Assembly (NCBI RefSeq): GCF_025698545.1 | Contig: NC_068569.1 | Coordinates: 13,144,001 to 13,208,000, forward strand | Length of the DNA stretch: 64,000 bases | Reading direction: 5' to 3' | Origin: Gossypium raimondii | Lineage: Eukaryota > Streptophyta > Magnoliopsida > Malvales > Malvaceae | In this document: positions 1 to 10,896 of the stretch, one piece after another | Layout: each line of letters starts with the position of its first letter | Position numbering within the stretch: the stretch's first letter is position 1 | Translations under genes and position numbers: made by a program | The notes under the pieces: model-generated | Database searches by the model: none | What the model was told of the DNA's origin: nothing | Seen by the model: the letters and a program-made list of their open reading frames with translations, nothing else

Positions 1-648
1 TCCTAGTGACATAGAGATTGCTACGACTGATAAACCAGTTCTTGAGGACTTAGGTATGTTCATTTTGCTATGAATGTCTTCCTCTCCTTTGTTTGTGTTT
101 ACATTTAGTCGATGGCCTAGTGTTCCATTTGTATTTTTTTATATCATTCTTTTCACGTGGCAAAGAGACAAAAGCTGAACTGGTTATATATATATTTGAG
201 TTGACATGCAATTTGACTTTCTGTTCTGTGTTGTTTTAAAAAGCCAACTAATAAAATATGCTGTAGCATATGTTTGTTCAAATTGATGGGGAAAGAGAGC
301 TCTTAAATCAATTGACTCTAGGAGATCTCATTCTATTTATCTTCAGGTATCTTGTATGCCCATCGTAATAAAGATATTATCAACAGTAGACCTGGGTTAC
401 AACAGAAAATAATAGTCCTTACTGGCGATAATAACCTGAGAATAGACACAAATGCTTCATGGAAGAAGAAAATAGATGGGGAGGAAAATGTCGTCTCAAC
501 TAGAGACAGGAAAAAGATTCAGTATGGTCGGCTGGCGCAGTTCAAGGGCATGAGAGTGGTTGAGTTTAGTAAGTGGGTACTCTCTGCAACTTCTTCATAT
601 AGGGAGAGTTTGCTTAGGAATTACAAAAGAAGAACACAAGAGGCATGA
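1..648 (+). CDS. 3' end of an unrecognised plant gene (last two exons)
   Basis: Two exons are visible. The first runs from the window edge to 53 and ends at a GTATGT donor. The second runs from 347, after a CTTCAG acceptor, to a TGA at 646-648. The frame passes cleanly across the junction: the last codon base before the intron joins GT of the next exon to give Gly, then ILYAHRNKDI. The tail is basic and contains RDRKKIQYGRL and a C-terminal RNYKRRTQEA. I see no signal peptide, membrane segment or catalytic motif. The protein begins upstream of the window, so its length is unknown. I do not recognise the family. The in-frame splice and roughly 100 codons without a stop support a real gene end. 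Confidence 0.6.
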
Positions 649-1321
649 AATGATTGAACTGAGTGTTGTGTCTAAACTCTGTATTTCTTTTAACCCCTTT
701 TTTAAGTGATAGGTCTAACCCGATCTGTGTATAGTACATCCGAAGTTTTTAGAATATGAACTCAGGTTTAATCTAATTAGTTCATATAACCACCCTTAAG
801 TGGTGATATCTACTAAGTTTGGGACTCAAATCCCAATATCTATTGTCTTCGTTGTGCATTAAAGAATAGGTTTAGAAACGGCAGAGCTAGTTGTACAACT
901 GGCGTGGCCAACAAGAATGTAGATGTATATTATATTGAATAATGTATTTACTTCACCAGTAATTTTTCCATCACATGCTGCTTTTACTATTATTATTTTG
1001 ATAATCTTTTATTAAATGACTAATATACTTTTTATCAAATGATTATTATTTTAATAGTCTTTTTATCTTTTCATATTTTTATATAGTTTTTAAATAAAAA
1101 ATTAAAAAATAGCATGTGTAAAGATTGAACCCATGTTTAATTACATCAATAGTCATTCTTAAGTAAATAAAGAAGTTTTTTAACATAAAATGTTTTCTTT
1201 TACCAAATTTGTGTATCCTAATTACTGGGAACGGGGACTATCATAAGCACTTTGTCCTTCCAAAATTATTCGAACTTGGGATGCTAGATCATTCTTTAAA
1301 GTAGTAGAATCACCTTTCACA
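649..1321. other. Intergenic, AT-rich, no gene seen
   Basis: This holds the 3' untranslated region of the upstream gene and then AT-rich sequence. It shows no conserved reading frame, clear terminal repeats or RNA gene. Confidence 0.5.
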
Positions 1322-2196
1322 TTAGTCGCCACCAGATCCATATTTTTTCCCAATGAAAAGGACTTGCAGCTTTTCATAGCCAGCAAGCACACCAGCCCCT
1401 GCAACTGCACGAATAATGTTTGCACCAGCACCCTTGAACATCAATTTGACACCTTCATTCTTGATGATTTGAGAAAATGCTACCATCGAGCTCTTGTATT
1501 TCACTGCTTCTCCAGAAGTCATCATCATTCTTCTACGTACAATATCAATTGGATAATATGCCAGTCCAGCACCTATTATGATACCCCAACCCAACAAGAA
1601 ACTTGCCAAGAAACTATCTTGTAAATGTCAAATACACGCATATATTCAGGTTCTATGTTTCAACAATTAAAACTCCACATGGTTGTGAGGGCAAGTAAAC
1701 AGATGCTTACCTGCAATCCAGCAACCAAAACAACAGGCTTTAAAGAATCATACATTTTAAAGTAAAGTCCACGGTAAACAATAATTCCAACACATGAGAT
1801 ATTGAATCATCGGTAAAGACCAGCAATACCATCAGATTGGATGGTCTTCTTGTTGACATCAACTAAACCATTAAACTGCTTCTGACCACCCTTTTTAGCA
1901 GCCTTGTTATCATTAGCCAAACGTGTACGAGCATAATCCAGAGAGTAAACAAAAAGAAGTGATGAAGCACCAGCAATACCACCAGATGCCAAGTTCCCTA
2001 CAAACCATTTCCAGTAGCCATCTCTGTCCTTTTTGAAGTTGAACATCCTCTTGAAATAATCCTTGAAGGCAAAGTTCAAAGGCTGCAGATTTTGTGCAAC
2101 CCCAATAGACCCAAACCTATACCCAGCAACAAAAGGCTGCACATTTTTTAACATAGAAGAACCAGTAGTTGAATATCTAACATGTCCAATAGCCAT
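1322..2196 (-). pseudogene. Chimeric pseudogene: amidophosphoribosyltransferase fragment fused to mitochondrial ADP/ATP carrier
   Basis: Read on the minus strand, 2196 to about 2091 encodes about 36 residues starting [14 protein letters not shown] and including [17 protein letters not shown]. This is the glutamine amidotransferase (class II) segment of plant PurF/ASE. It joins directly to [18 protein letters not shown], the middle of an ADP/ATP carrier, and the first carrier repeat is missing. The carrier continues through [13 protein letters not shown] and SLDYARTRL to GLYR, where a TGA at 1809-1807 replaces the expected Gly codon. After the stop the carrier frame goes on to a GTAAGC donor near 1709. 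A second carrier exon (about 1618-1322) has the family signature RRRMMM and ends GKKYGSGGD. The acceptor-side sequence (TTTACAAGATAG) does not give a clean in-frame AG. The retained intron argues for a DNA-level copy rather than a retrocopy. Without the first carrier repeat and with a stop, it is not a working transporter. Confidence 0.85.
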
Positions 2197-2475
2197 TTCT
2201 CAAGTAATTGTTCAATAGTTTAACATTTCAAAAAAATTATTGTTTCAACCCCTCAATTAAGACAAAATGTATATTCTAACTATTGTTAACATGATTCAAC
2301 AACCCTTCCAAAAAGATATATTCTTTGTTCACAAAATAGATTTCCTTTTGAAAGGTAATTTGACCCTAAAATTTACTGTCAGGTTTGAGCTTTGTTGGGT
2401 TAAGGGTGGTTGGCTTGATGTGTTATCCATTGAAGTGGCTTGGTTCAAAATTTACAGGCTCGATGATTGGCTTGC

Positions 2476-4870
2476 CATTTGGTTACCCCTAACAATCCCT
2501 TTGCAAGTCATTGTATTATGGCCTGGTTTGCCACATTTGGTGCAATTAGCTTGTTGTCCTGTCTTGCTTAATTTTGGTCCACTCTTTCTTACTTCATTTA
2601 TTTCCTTCCTTCTTGTTTGTTTAGGTCTTCGTAGGGGCCTTCTAATTATGGGAGGAAAAATGGGTTCCATGTCCCTTACATGTTCCCATTGCATAGGACC
2701 TATACACAAAAATTTAAATATGTCAAACACATTTTATAAATAAGTAATATTTCATAAAGGTTTAGGGTTTTAGGGTTATTACCTTTTATAGGGTTAATCA
2801 AGTGGCAGTAAATATTCAATTGGGTAGTGATAGTATAACATGTATTTACATAAGTTTCAGGGCTCACAGTAAATAATTGCATGCAAGAAGCAACATGCTT
2901 ACATGGGATTCCTGACAAGTCTCATTTTCTGCATGAACAGGAGGAGTTGAGGAGGTCAACCACATGCTTGTTGCCTAATCCACAATCTACCTCATACTTC
3001 TCATTTCCAGCATATATTGGGCATATACTATAAACAAAGTAACATTTTAAAGTTAAAACTTTTCCATCCAAGTAACATAATTCAAGCTAAGTAAAAAAGA
3101 GTTAGCAAAACTTACTTATTAGACTGACTAACAATTTTAGACAACTTCTTCTATATCCTTGGACATAAAAGTCTAGGATACTTCTCAGCAGCCTCTCTCA
3201 TAGAAACCAACCTAGTGATGACTTTTCTTCTAATTATTTCCAAAATCGTTAGGATGGGTTTATCTCTAGCTTCTAAAATGATCTGCAAGGAGAGCAAGTC
3301 TTTAAATAACTCCAACAGCAATTATACAATATGAAGTGATAAATAGTCAGATTTAAAAAATAAAATTTAACCTTGTTGAAACATTCATTGTTGTTGTTCA
3401 GTAGTAGATCAGATTTGCATCTGATTGAGAAGTGGGATCTTGACTAAGTTCTTGGATCCTTGTCACGCAGCCAAGCCTCAGTAGATTTTGACAGTGACCT
3501 CATTTCAAACATTGCATCTTCAAATTGTATTGGAAAAGTTACTTTAGTAGCTTTCCAGTAAGTAAGACGCATAACTTGGCCTCTAAATCCTTCCGTATTT
3601 TTAAAATTATTGTAAAGATGTCTGGCACAATTTCTTTCTTCAGCGTTAGGGAACAACAAAGAAATCACTTTTATTAAACCCTGTAAAATAATTAAAACAA
3701 CATGCTAAGCAATCGTTTTTATATAAACAATTTAGCATATACTATGACTTTATAGTACCTTTTGTTTGTCAGATATGAAGCATATATTGTAGGAGTTTTC
3801 GATTTTCAAATCCCTCTGTAAAAACTCAAGGAACCAAAACCATGATTGTTTATTTTCACTCTCAACTGCAGCAAAAGCCACTGGATATATACAATCATTG
3901 GCATCAACCCCAATAGCAGCAAGCAAATGTCCACCATAATATCCCTTCAGCCAACACCCATCTAACCCTATAATTCTCCTACAACCAGTTAACCAACCTG
4001 ATTTGCATGCTTCAAGGCATATATAAAGCCTCTGAAATAGCCTACAGTCTAATTTACAGATGGTTGTTGTACCAGGGTTGCTTCTCCTTAACTCAAGTAA
4101 ATAATCATATATATTGGGATATTGGGCTTTGTGATTCCCTTGAACTAGTTCCAGAGCTCTAATCTTAGCCCTCATACATTTAGTCCGTGACACTATTGTT
4201 CCAAAATCCACCCTAATATCATTTTGTAAGGATGTTAAGGAATAATTGTGATCAACTTGAAATTTGTGTAAATAATGTCTAACCATCCACTTTGAAGTAA
4301 TATTCTTATTTTTCATTACCTTGCCACACTTATGGTGGTTGACTAAGGTCTTAATTTGTCAACTCCCATCCATTGGATCCTTGGGATTTAATTTGGATGC
4401 CCATAACGTCCGTAGACAACTAGGTACACAGACTGCTTTCACCCTAAGCTTGTCATTCCTAGTTAGTTTGGTTACTACCCTATTTATCCTTCCATACCTG
4501 CATCTTTTAAAATGTCTCTACTAGGGAAAACCAAACCCCTTATCAATATAGGGTTCTTCATATCAGTTTGAGGATTGAATAGATGGTACTTTTTATTCCT
4601 ATATATATTATAATCCATGTCATTATTCAAATCATCATCACTGTTACTACCAAAATCATCTTCTAAACTCTAAAAACTTGAACCCAGTAAGTGGTCTAAC
4701 TCCTTCTGTATCATTTCACCTACTAGTTCATCTACCCTATCACCATCAGGCTCAAAAGAATCAGAATAAGAAGTACCTGACTCATAAGCTTTATATGAAC
4801 TATCATCTGAGTCAGACGCTTCTCCTCCAAAATCTCCCCCTAAAGTATTTTGTTCAACTTCAAACCCTAA
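2476..4870 (-). pseudogene. Decayed Mutator-like (MULE/MuDR) transposase
   Basis: Domains on the minus strand, in order. An acidic N-terminal part (about 4870-4640) is rich in Asp/Ser. A MuDR-type DNA-binding region includes LWASKLNPKDPMDG and QIKTLVNHHKCGK (about 4415-4325). The MULE transposase core (4316-3750) has GLDGCWLKGYYGGHLLAAIG and AFAAVESENKQSWFWFL. A following block (3668-3444) includes ARHLYNNFKN. A SWIM zinc finger reads CSCRK-stop-DLSGIPCKHVA (about 2950-2885). A zinc knuckle reads CTKCGKPGHNTMTC (about 2570-2525) after the basic RRPLRRPKQTRRKE. Trp codons expected after DGS and after CSCRK are both TGA, and frames shift between blocks, so this copy cannot make a full transposase. 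I did not identify terminal inverted repeats with confidence. Confidence 0.85.
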
Positions 4871-5879
4871 ACCAAAAAAGGAAAATAAAACATTATATTA
4901 GTATCAACAAATTGCACAGCAATTCAAACCTGGAAAAACATTATCTCAACTTTAGTTCAATTTCAAACAACTTCACTAATGAATTTATGAACATTTTAGG
5001 ACATTCAGACAACAGTCGATATTCACATTTGGACAACATTAAAATATATAATCTAAAACATGAAAACAGTAATCATTGTTCACATCTTGACACCTGAGTT
5101 AAAATGAAAAGCTGAACATATACATTTGCATCAAACTACACCTGAGTTAAAATTAAAGTCTATGTTTTGGGAGACAGCAACATAATTGCTTTTCGTCTCT
5201 TCAAGAAAGTTAAACATAACACATTTAAAAGAAAAAAGAAAACACCATATTCAGATATAAAAACAAGTACTAAACTATTTTTGAATAACTACAGTATAAA
5301 ATTTTTTAATCTTTCTCCTTTTTTTGGGAGAGAAATTTAAACCTTAATTTACTTGTATTAGAACTAATATTAATTTGAATAGAACATGCTAAACACAGAG
5401 ACATGGAAATAATGACATTGGGTATAATATAAATTATACAAACTTCAACAACAAAGATTTCAGGTTAACCTTAGGAGCAAATTCATCCCTTTGTTATAAA
5501 AGCGAGCAATTTAGTCTTACATTTAATTTCAAAGCAGAAAAGAGATACCCACAAGGGGATTATGAACAAACAAGCCGATTCAGATAAGAAAAATCAGATT
5601 GAGAAACCAATTATTCAAGAACGTGAAGAATTGGAAAATACAATGATTAGGAACAAAAACGATTACCATCTTCTTATTTGTCGACAACCACTTGATTTTA
5701 AGTCTTAGAACATAAATTTGTCGGCGAAGAAGACATACCTGGACCCTCAATTGAATCTTCTTTTGTTTTTGTACGTGAATAAAAAATTCTGATGGTAATA
5801 GCTTTCTCAGTCAACTGAAAAAGAAAACTAAAAAAAGGGGGAGATGAACTATTTTTTAACTAAGATTTAGGGTTTAAAA

Positions 5880-6124
5880 TTTTTAATTAATTAAATTTAT
5901 TTAATTAAAAATCTATTCTCATCCCATTAGGAAATCCAAGTTGGCACTTAAAATCTAGTTGGATTGCATCGTAGGATTACCGTTAGGGAGATAACGGAAC
6001 TTAACGGAAGAGTGATCACTTCGTAACACAATAATAACATAAGTGACTAAAACGTAACATTTCAAACATAAGTGACTAAAATATGACCTGAGGCAAACAA
6101 AATTGACTATTTTTATAGTTTACC
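5880..6124. repeat. Possible terminal region of the MULE
   Basis: Near 6000-6124 the sequence has repeated 'agtgactaaaa' phrases and ends in 'tatagtttaccctataaa', a style seen in inverted-repeat elements; the element at 45444 ends similarly. No matching left end was found near 2.2-2.4 kb, so it is only a candidate right end for the transposase at 2476-4870. Confidence 0.3.
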
Positions 6125-7020
6125 CTATAAAAAAAAGAAATAGTAATTTGGAGCAAAATGCATTGACTATTTGTTAGTAAAATCATAAATGCTCTAAAAG
6201 TGAAAAGGCATGAAAATATGAGAATATGCTGCAAAATTGCATAAAACCTAAAGGGATAATTCCTAGCACATCCCTTTGTAGTTTGTGCTTTGTTCATGTT
6301 TCTTTTAGGTATTTCCTAAAAACAAATCTGTTTTTGAAGACAACAAAACATTTGGGTTACCCCCAACCAAACCCCAAACCCGTTTTGTTTGCCATATTCT
6401 CCACCAACATTTATGATGTTTCTTTAACGTCTCATCTCATAATATTCAATAAATAAATAAAGGCATTTTCTTTTTTCATCCTAAACACATCTAAAAGATG
6501 TTCTTTTAAGGCCCTTTTTTCTCTCCAACTTTATTAAAAATTCATTTTAGCCCTCCATTTAATTTTTCATCTACTTTAGCCCTAGAAATTGTGTTTTTGT
6601 CAAATCATCCCAAAACAGATGGAAAAGTCAACGTTTTACATGTGGATGACATGTTAGCATTTAATTAATTTTCCAAAATTTTAAAAATATATATTAAAAC
6701 TTTTTTTAACTCTTATTGTTTTGTAATAATTTTTTATTTTTAAAAACAATTTTAAATATTATTTTTTGAATTTTTAAAATTTTAAAAAAATCAATTAAAT
6801 ACTTATCTATCATCCACGTGGCAATCCATGTCTATGCCATGCCAGCAAAGTTTGAATATAATAGAGAAAGTGTGTCTGGCATGATATAATTATGCCATAA
6901 ATTCTTAAATTATGTTTGATGGTTGAATTTGTACAAGTCCTTGATTAGTGATATTTCCATGTCCCTAAAAGTAATTGTTCTAAGTGTGGTTATTAAAATT
7001 AGCGTGGCATGATAATGCCA
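6125..7020. other. Intergenic, AT-rich, decayed repeat remnants
   Basis: No gene is seen. Part of 6480-6840 resembles 14800-15200 in phrasing (pyrimidine-rich 'ttttagccct' blocks and a later 'catccacgtgg' or 'attcacgtg' stretch), which suggests two old copies of a small noncoding element. The boundaries are unclear. Confidence 0.35.
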
Positions 7021-7850
7021 TTGATTATAATTGTAATTAATTAATAAAAGATGGTTTAATGAAATAGAAAACGAATTTTCTCATCTTCCAAATTCGGCCT
7101 TAGTAAAGAAAGAAAAAGAAGAAAAATGTCTTGAGTTTTGCTTCCATTGCCGCAAGCTTTCAAGACCTTTTTGGGTGAGTTTTCTTTTAATTCTTGATAA
7201 TTAAAACCCTAGTGTTAGATATACCAACTGATGGAGTTTAATTGAGAAATTATGTTAGATACTAAGTTTAGAGAGAGATTGAAGATGAAAATTATGTTAT
7301 AGTGTTAGTAAGATAATGGACGTTGTATGAATAAATTTGATTTAAGCTTAAAAGCTTTCAAATTATTGTTGAACATTAGGGATTAAATTGAATAAATTAA
7401 AAGTTATTAAAAATTATGTTATAACTTGAAAATTAGAGGTCCCTAGTGAAGAAATATGAAATCAATTTTAAATCCAATAAAGAAAACCGAAAGTTACGAG
7501 TAATTCGAATAATAAAGCTTATAGAGACTAAAATTAAATAAAATGCATTCATGTTTACATTTTTGTAAATTATGTTTCAATCATGTGATTGATGAGTTTC
7601 TATATCTGTGTTTAATTTCATAGCTAAATACGACATGAGACTTTCTCGAGACAAAGGGAAAACCAAAGTCGTTAACAAATGATCGTTTTTGGTTTGTGCT
7701 TTTATAATCCAATTTCAATAACTTGTTTGTACCCTGGTAAGTTGTTATAATCAAATATGAAGTACTTGTCGAGGTAATTGTATCTTTTCCCAAACCATGA
7801 AATTATGAATTTGATGTTGTGATTGTTGAAATCAACTTTGAATGCTTGAA

Positions 7851-7854
<4 letters not shown>

Positions 7855-7898
<44 letters not shown>
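7855..7898. repeat. (TA)n microsatellite
   Basis: About 44 bp of uninterrupted alternating TA, inside the outer LTR remnant. Confidence 0.9.
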
Positions 7899-7904
<6 letters not shown>

Positions 7905-9226
7905 TCCTTGATACATATGTATATATGTTATACTGAGATATTATATCATGTTGAATCATGTTATACTGGTGAGATAATGATCATGCCCTGTTAAACAATG
8001 TTAGACTTAATTCGAGTATAGTTGGTGTTGTAACAACCCGATTTTGACCCTAATCGAAACATTGGTTTCAAAACCATAAATTCGAGTCTAAAATATTTTA
8101 ATATTATTTTATGCGTTTATTATGTGTGAATTTACTTGTGTGAAAATTTCGTGTGAAAATTTTATCGTTTGTGTGCTCGATTTTATAAAAGGACTTAATC
8201 GCATAAAATGCAAAAGTGGCTAACTATTTGTTAAAGTGCTATATTGCCATGGCTTTTATAATGTGGGTCCTTATGTTGATATTATACCATTGAAATTTTA
8301 GTGGACTTTTATAGACATGGTTAGTTAATTATTAAAGTAAAATCATCAAGGTTAGTTTTGTAAATTAGTTAAATATGTTAATATAATAAAACATAAAATA
8401 AAAGCCATGCATGTTATTCATTTTTTTTTGGCCGAATGTGAGAAGAAAATAAAGTCATTTACCTTGTTAAGGGTTCGGCACTTTGGAGTTAAAATTTAGG
8501 TATGAATTTTGTTCGGTTTTCGATAATTTTTATGTTTTTGAGATCGTTGCTTCGCATATTACCTAGCTCATTCTTTAATTTTTTGAAATTTATGATGAAT
8601 TTTATTTTTTCCATTGTTGATAATATGATGAATTTGTTGTTTGATGATGAAAAATAAATCTTTGATGTTTGATTATCATGTTTAATTAAGTGATTTTTTG
8701 ATAAAAATCCAAATTAGGGATTTAATTGTGAAATTGAAAATTTAGGGGCTTAAATGTGAAATAAATGACATGCAAGGACCTATATGAGACTAAGGAATAT
8801 TCGACCAAACTATAGTGTAATTAATTTGGAATATTTTGTGTTTTTGTATAAATTGGACTAAATTGTAAAAGTGTAAAATATTAGGGGCAAAATTGTAATT
8901 TTCTCATTCAAGTGTTTTAGGCTAAATTGAATAGAATGGTGTTTAAATAAACTTAAATTGAATATGTTTAGATCAATAATTAAAGAAATTGGATTTGGAT
9001 CGGGGAAAGACAAAAGTGGTTGAGTAGCCGATTTAACAGTCGACGATATTCGAGGTAAGTCAATAAGCATTTAAATGTTGAACTAACTATGATATATATA
9101 TTTTTTATGCATTGAAATGAATTATTTGAAGTTATATAAGCTAGGGCCGAATATAATATTGTGAATTGATTATATTCCGAGAATGATTTAATTTAGATGT
9201 GAATTATGTGAAAGACCGATTTTGTA

Positions 9227-9365
9227 AGTTCAGGCTTTATGCCTAACAGAATTTATGCCGGTGAATTATATCAGGCTTTATGCCTAGCAGACTCTGTGCC
9301 GGTGAATTATATCAGACTTTATGTCTAGCAGGATTTGTGCCTAGCAGGCTTTATGCCAGTGTTTT
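9227..9365 (+). repeat. Short tandem repeats in LTR A
   Basis: Repeated phrases of the form 'aggctttatgcctagcaga' followed by 'tctgtgccggtgaattatat' occur about three times in degenerate form. Confidence 0.7.
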
Positions 9366-10014
9366 ATACAAGGCTCTATGTTCTATAAATCTTATGTGAG
9401 CAATAGTAAAAGCAAATAAATGTGTTAAGAAAGCTAAATTATTCAGGTATGTGTTAGCCATTTGCTTAATTGGTGATAAGGTAAGTTGATTATTTTAAAT
9501 TGATAACAGTTTCAAATGAAATATAGAGTATGAGTTAACCATTTGAGTATAAGCATGTTTTGGCATAATGATTTATTGAATATTCGGCTTTGTTAAATAT
9601 TTATATGCATTTGGCCATATGGTTTATTTATATGAAAATACAATGTGATCTTTATTCAAGTGTTATATGGTACAAAATATTAGGATATTTGGTTTATTTA
9701 ACTTAATGATGGAATAAGTATTAATATATATATATATGAATTTTTGCTTATGACTTACTAAGCTTTAATAACTTAATGTGTGTTTGTATTTGTTTACCTC
9801 TGTTTTATAGATTTTGGAGTCACGTTACGAGCTCGGGGATCGTCAGCATAGCCTATCACACTATCGACCGTCTTTGGTATTTTATAAATTAGAATTTGAA
9901 CCTATGATATGTATAGTCTAGTTAATATGTTTAATTTTGGGATATGTGAATATGAGCCATGCGAAAATGGCTTGCTCATTTTGGTTAAGCTTGGTTTTAT
10001 GTTTTTGATCTATT

Positions 10015-10015
<1 letters not shown>

Positions 10016-10049
<34 letters not shown>
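10016..10049. repeat. (TA)n microsatellite
   Basis: A run of alternating TA inside LTR A. Confidence 0.85.
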
Positions 10050-10052
<3 letters not shown>

Positions 10053-10160
10053 TTTAAGCTTATGTAAATTTCGGTTATATATATAGAAGTGTGATGTGTT
10101 TAGCATAATTGTTAATAGTTGTATAAATTAGTTATATTTAAGCCTATTTGATGTATATAT

Positions 10161-10505
10161 GCTGTTAAATTTTGGTGTAAAAGTGCTGTTAAATTTTGTA
10201 TGTATATGCTGCCCATTTGTTGTATATATGCTGATAAATTTTGGTGTAAAAATGCTGCTCAATTTGGTATGTATATGCTGTCCATTTGCTGTATATATGC
10301 TGTTAAATTTTGGTGTAAAAGTGCTGTTAAATTTGGTATGTATATGCTGCCTATTTGCTGTATATATGCTGTTAAATTTTGGTGTAAAAGTGCTGTTAAA
10401 TTTGGTATGTATATGCTGCCTATTTACTGTATATATGCTGTTAAATTTTGGTGTAAAAGTGCTATTAAATTTGGTATGTATATGCTGCCCATTTGTTGTA
10501 TATAA
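10161..10505 (+). repeat. 69-bp tandem repeat, five copies
   Basis: Units start with 'gctg(t/a)taaattttggtg' at 10161, 10230, 10299, 10368 and 10437, spaced exactly 69 bp. Each also contains 'tgctgcccatttgctgtata' with small changes. Since 69 is divisible by three and the unit lacks stops in several frames, long apparent reading frames appear on both strands (10128-10520 minus, 10159-10548 plus). These are repeat artefacts, not genes. Confidence 0.92.
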
Positions 10506-10896
10506 GAGCTGTCCAAACAAGGTAAATTACCTATATTATAATATGTAGTATAGTTAATAAATTGAAATGAAATAAATGTGTACAAATAAATGTTCGGATA
10601 CATACTTGATTTATGATATATAATCTTATTGGTTTGGAAATGTTTTAAGAATTTGAATTATATCAAATTTTGATTAGGTAAATGATAATGATATGGTTGA
10701 ATTTTGAAACGTAGTTGGTATATGTACTTTGATTAATTATGCATGTTTGATTTTAATTGATTATGTGCTTAAATATATATATTTATGGGAGGAAATTTTG
10801 TGGTTGAGTTAGTATAAAAAAAATTCGAGTTGGATTTTGATCGGTAATGCCTCGTAACTCTAATCTGGAGACGGACACGAGTCAAGTTGTTACAGG

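Larger units (their letters stand above)
8029..10894 (+). mobile_element. Solo LTR A (about 2.87 kb), nested in solo LTR B
   Basis: It begins TGTAACAACCCG and ends GTTGTTACA. It is flanked by the 5-bp direct repeat GGTGT at 8024-8028 and 10895-10899. It has no gag or pol coding, primer binding site or polypurine tract, so a solo LTR is the simplest reading. The duplicated GGTGT consists of GG from the flank of LTR B plus TGT, the first three bases of B, so A landed at the edge of B. Confidence 0.85.

Noticed and set aside
10128-10548. Long open frames on both strands (130 and 129 codons)
   Set aside because: They coincide with the 69-bp tandem repeat, whose period is divisible by three; the translations are pure repeats with no protein features.
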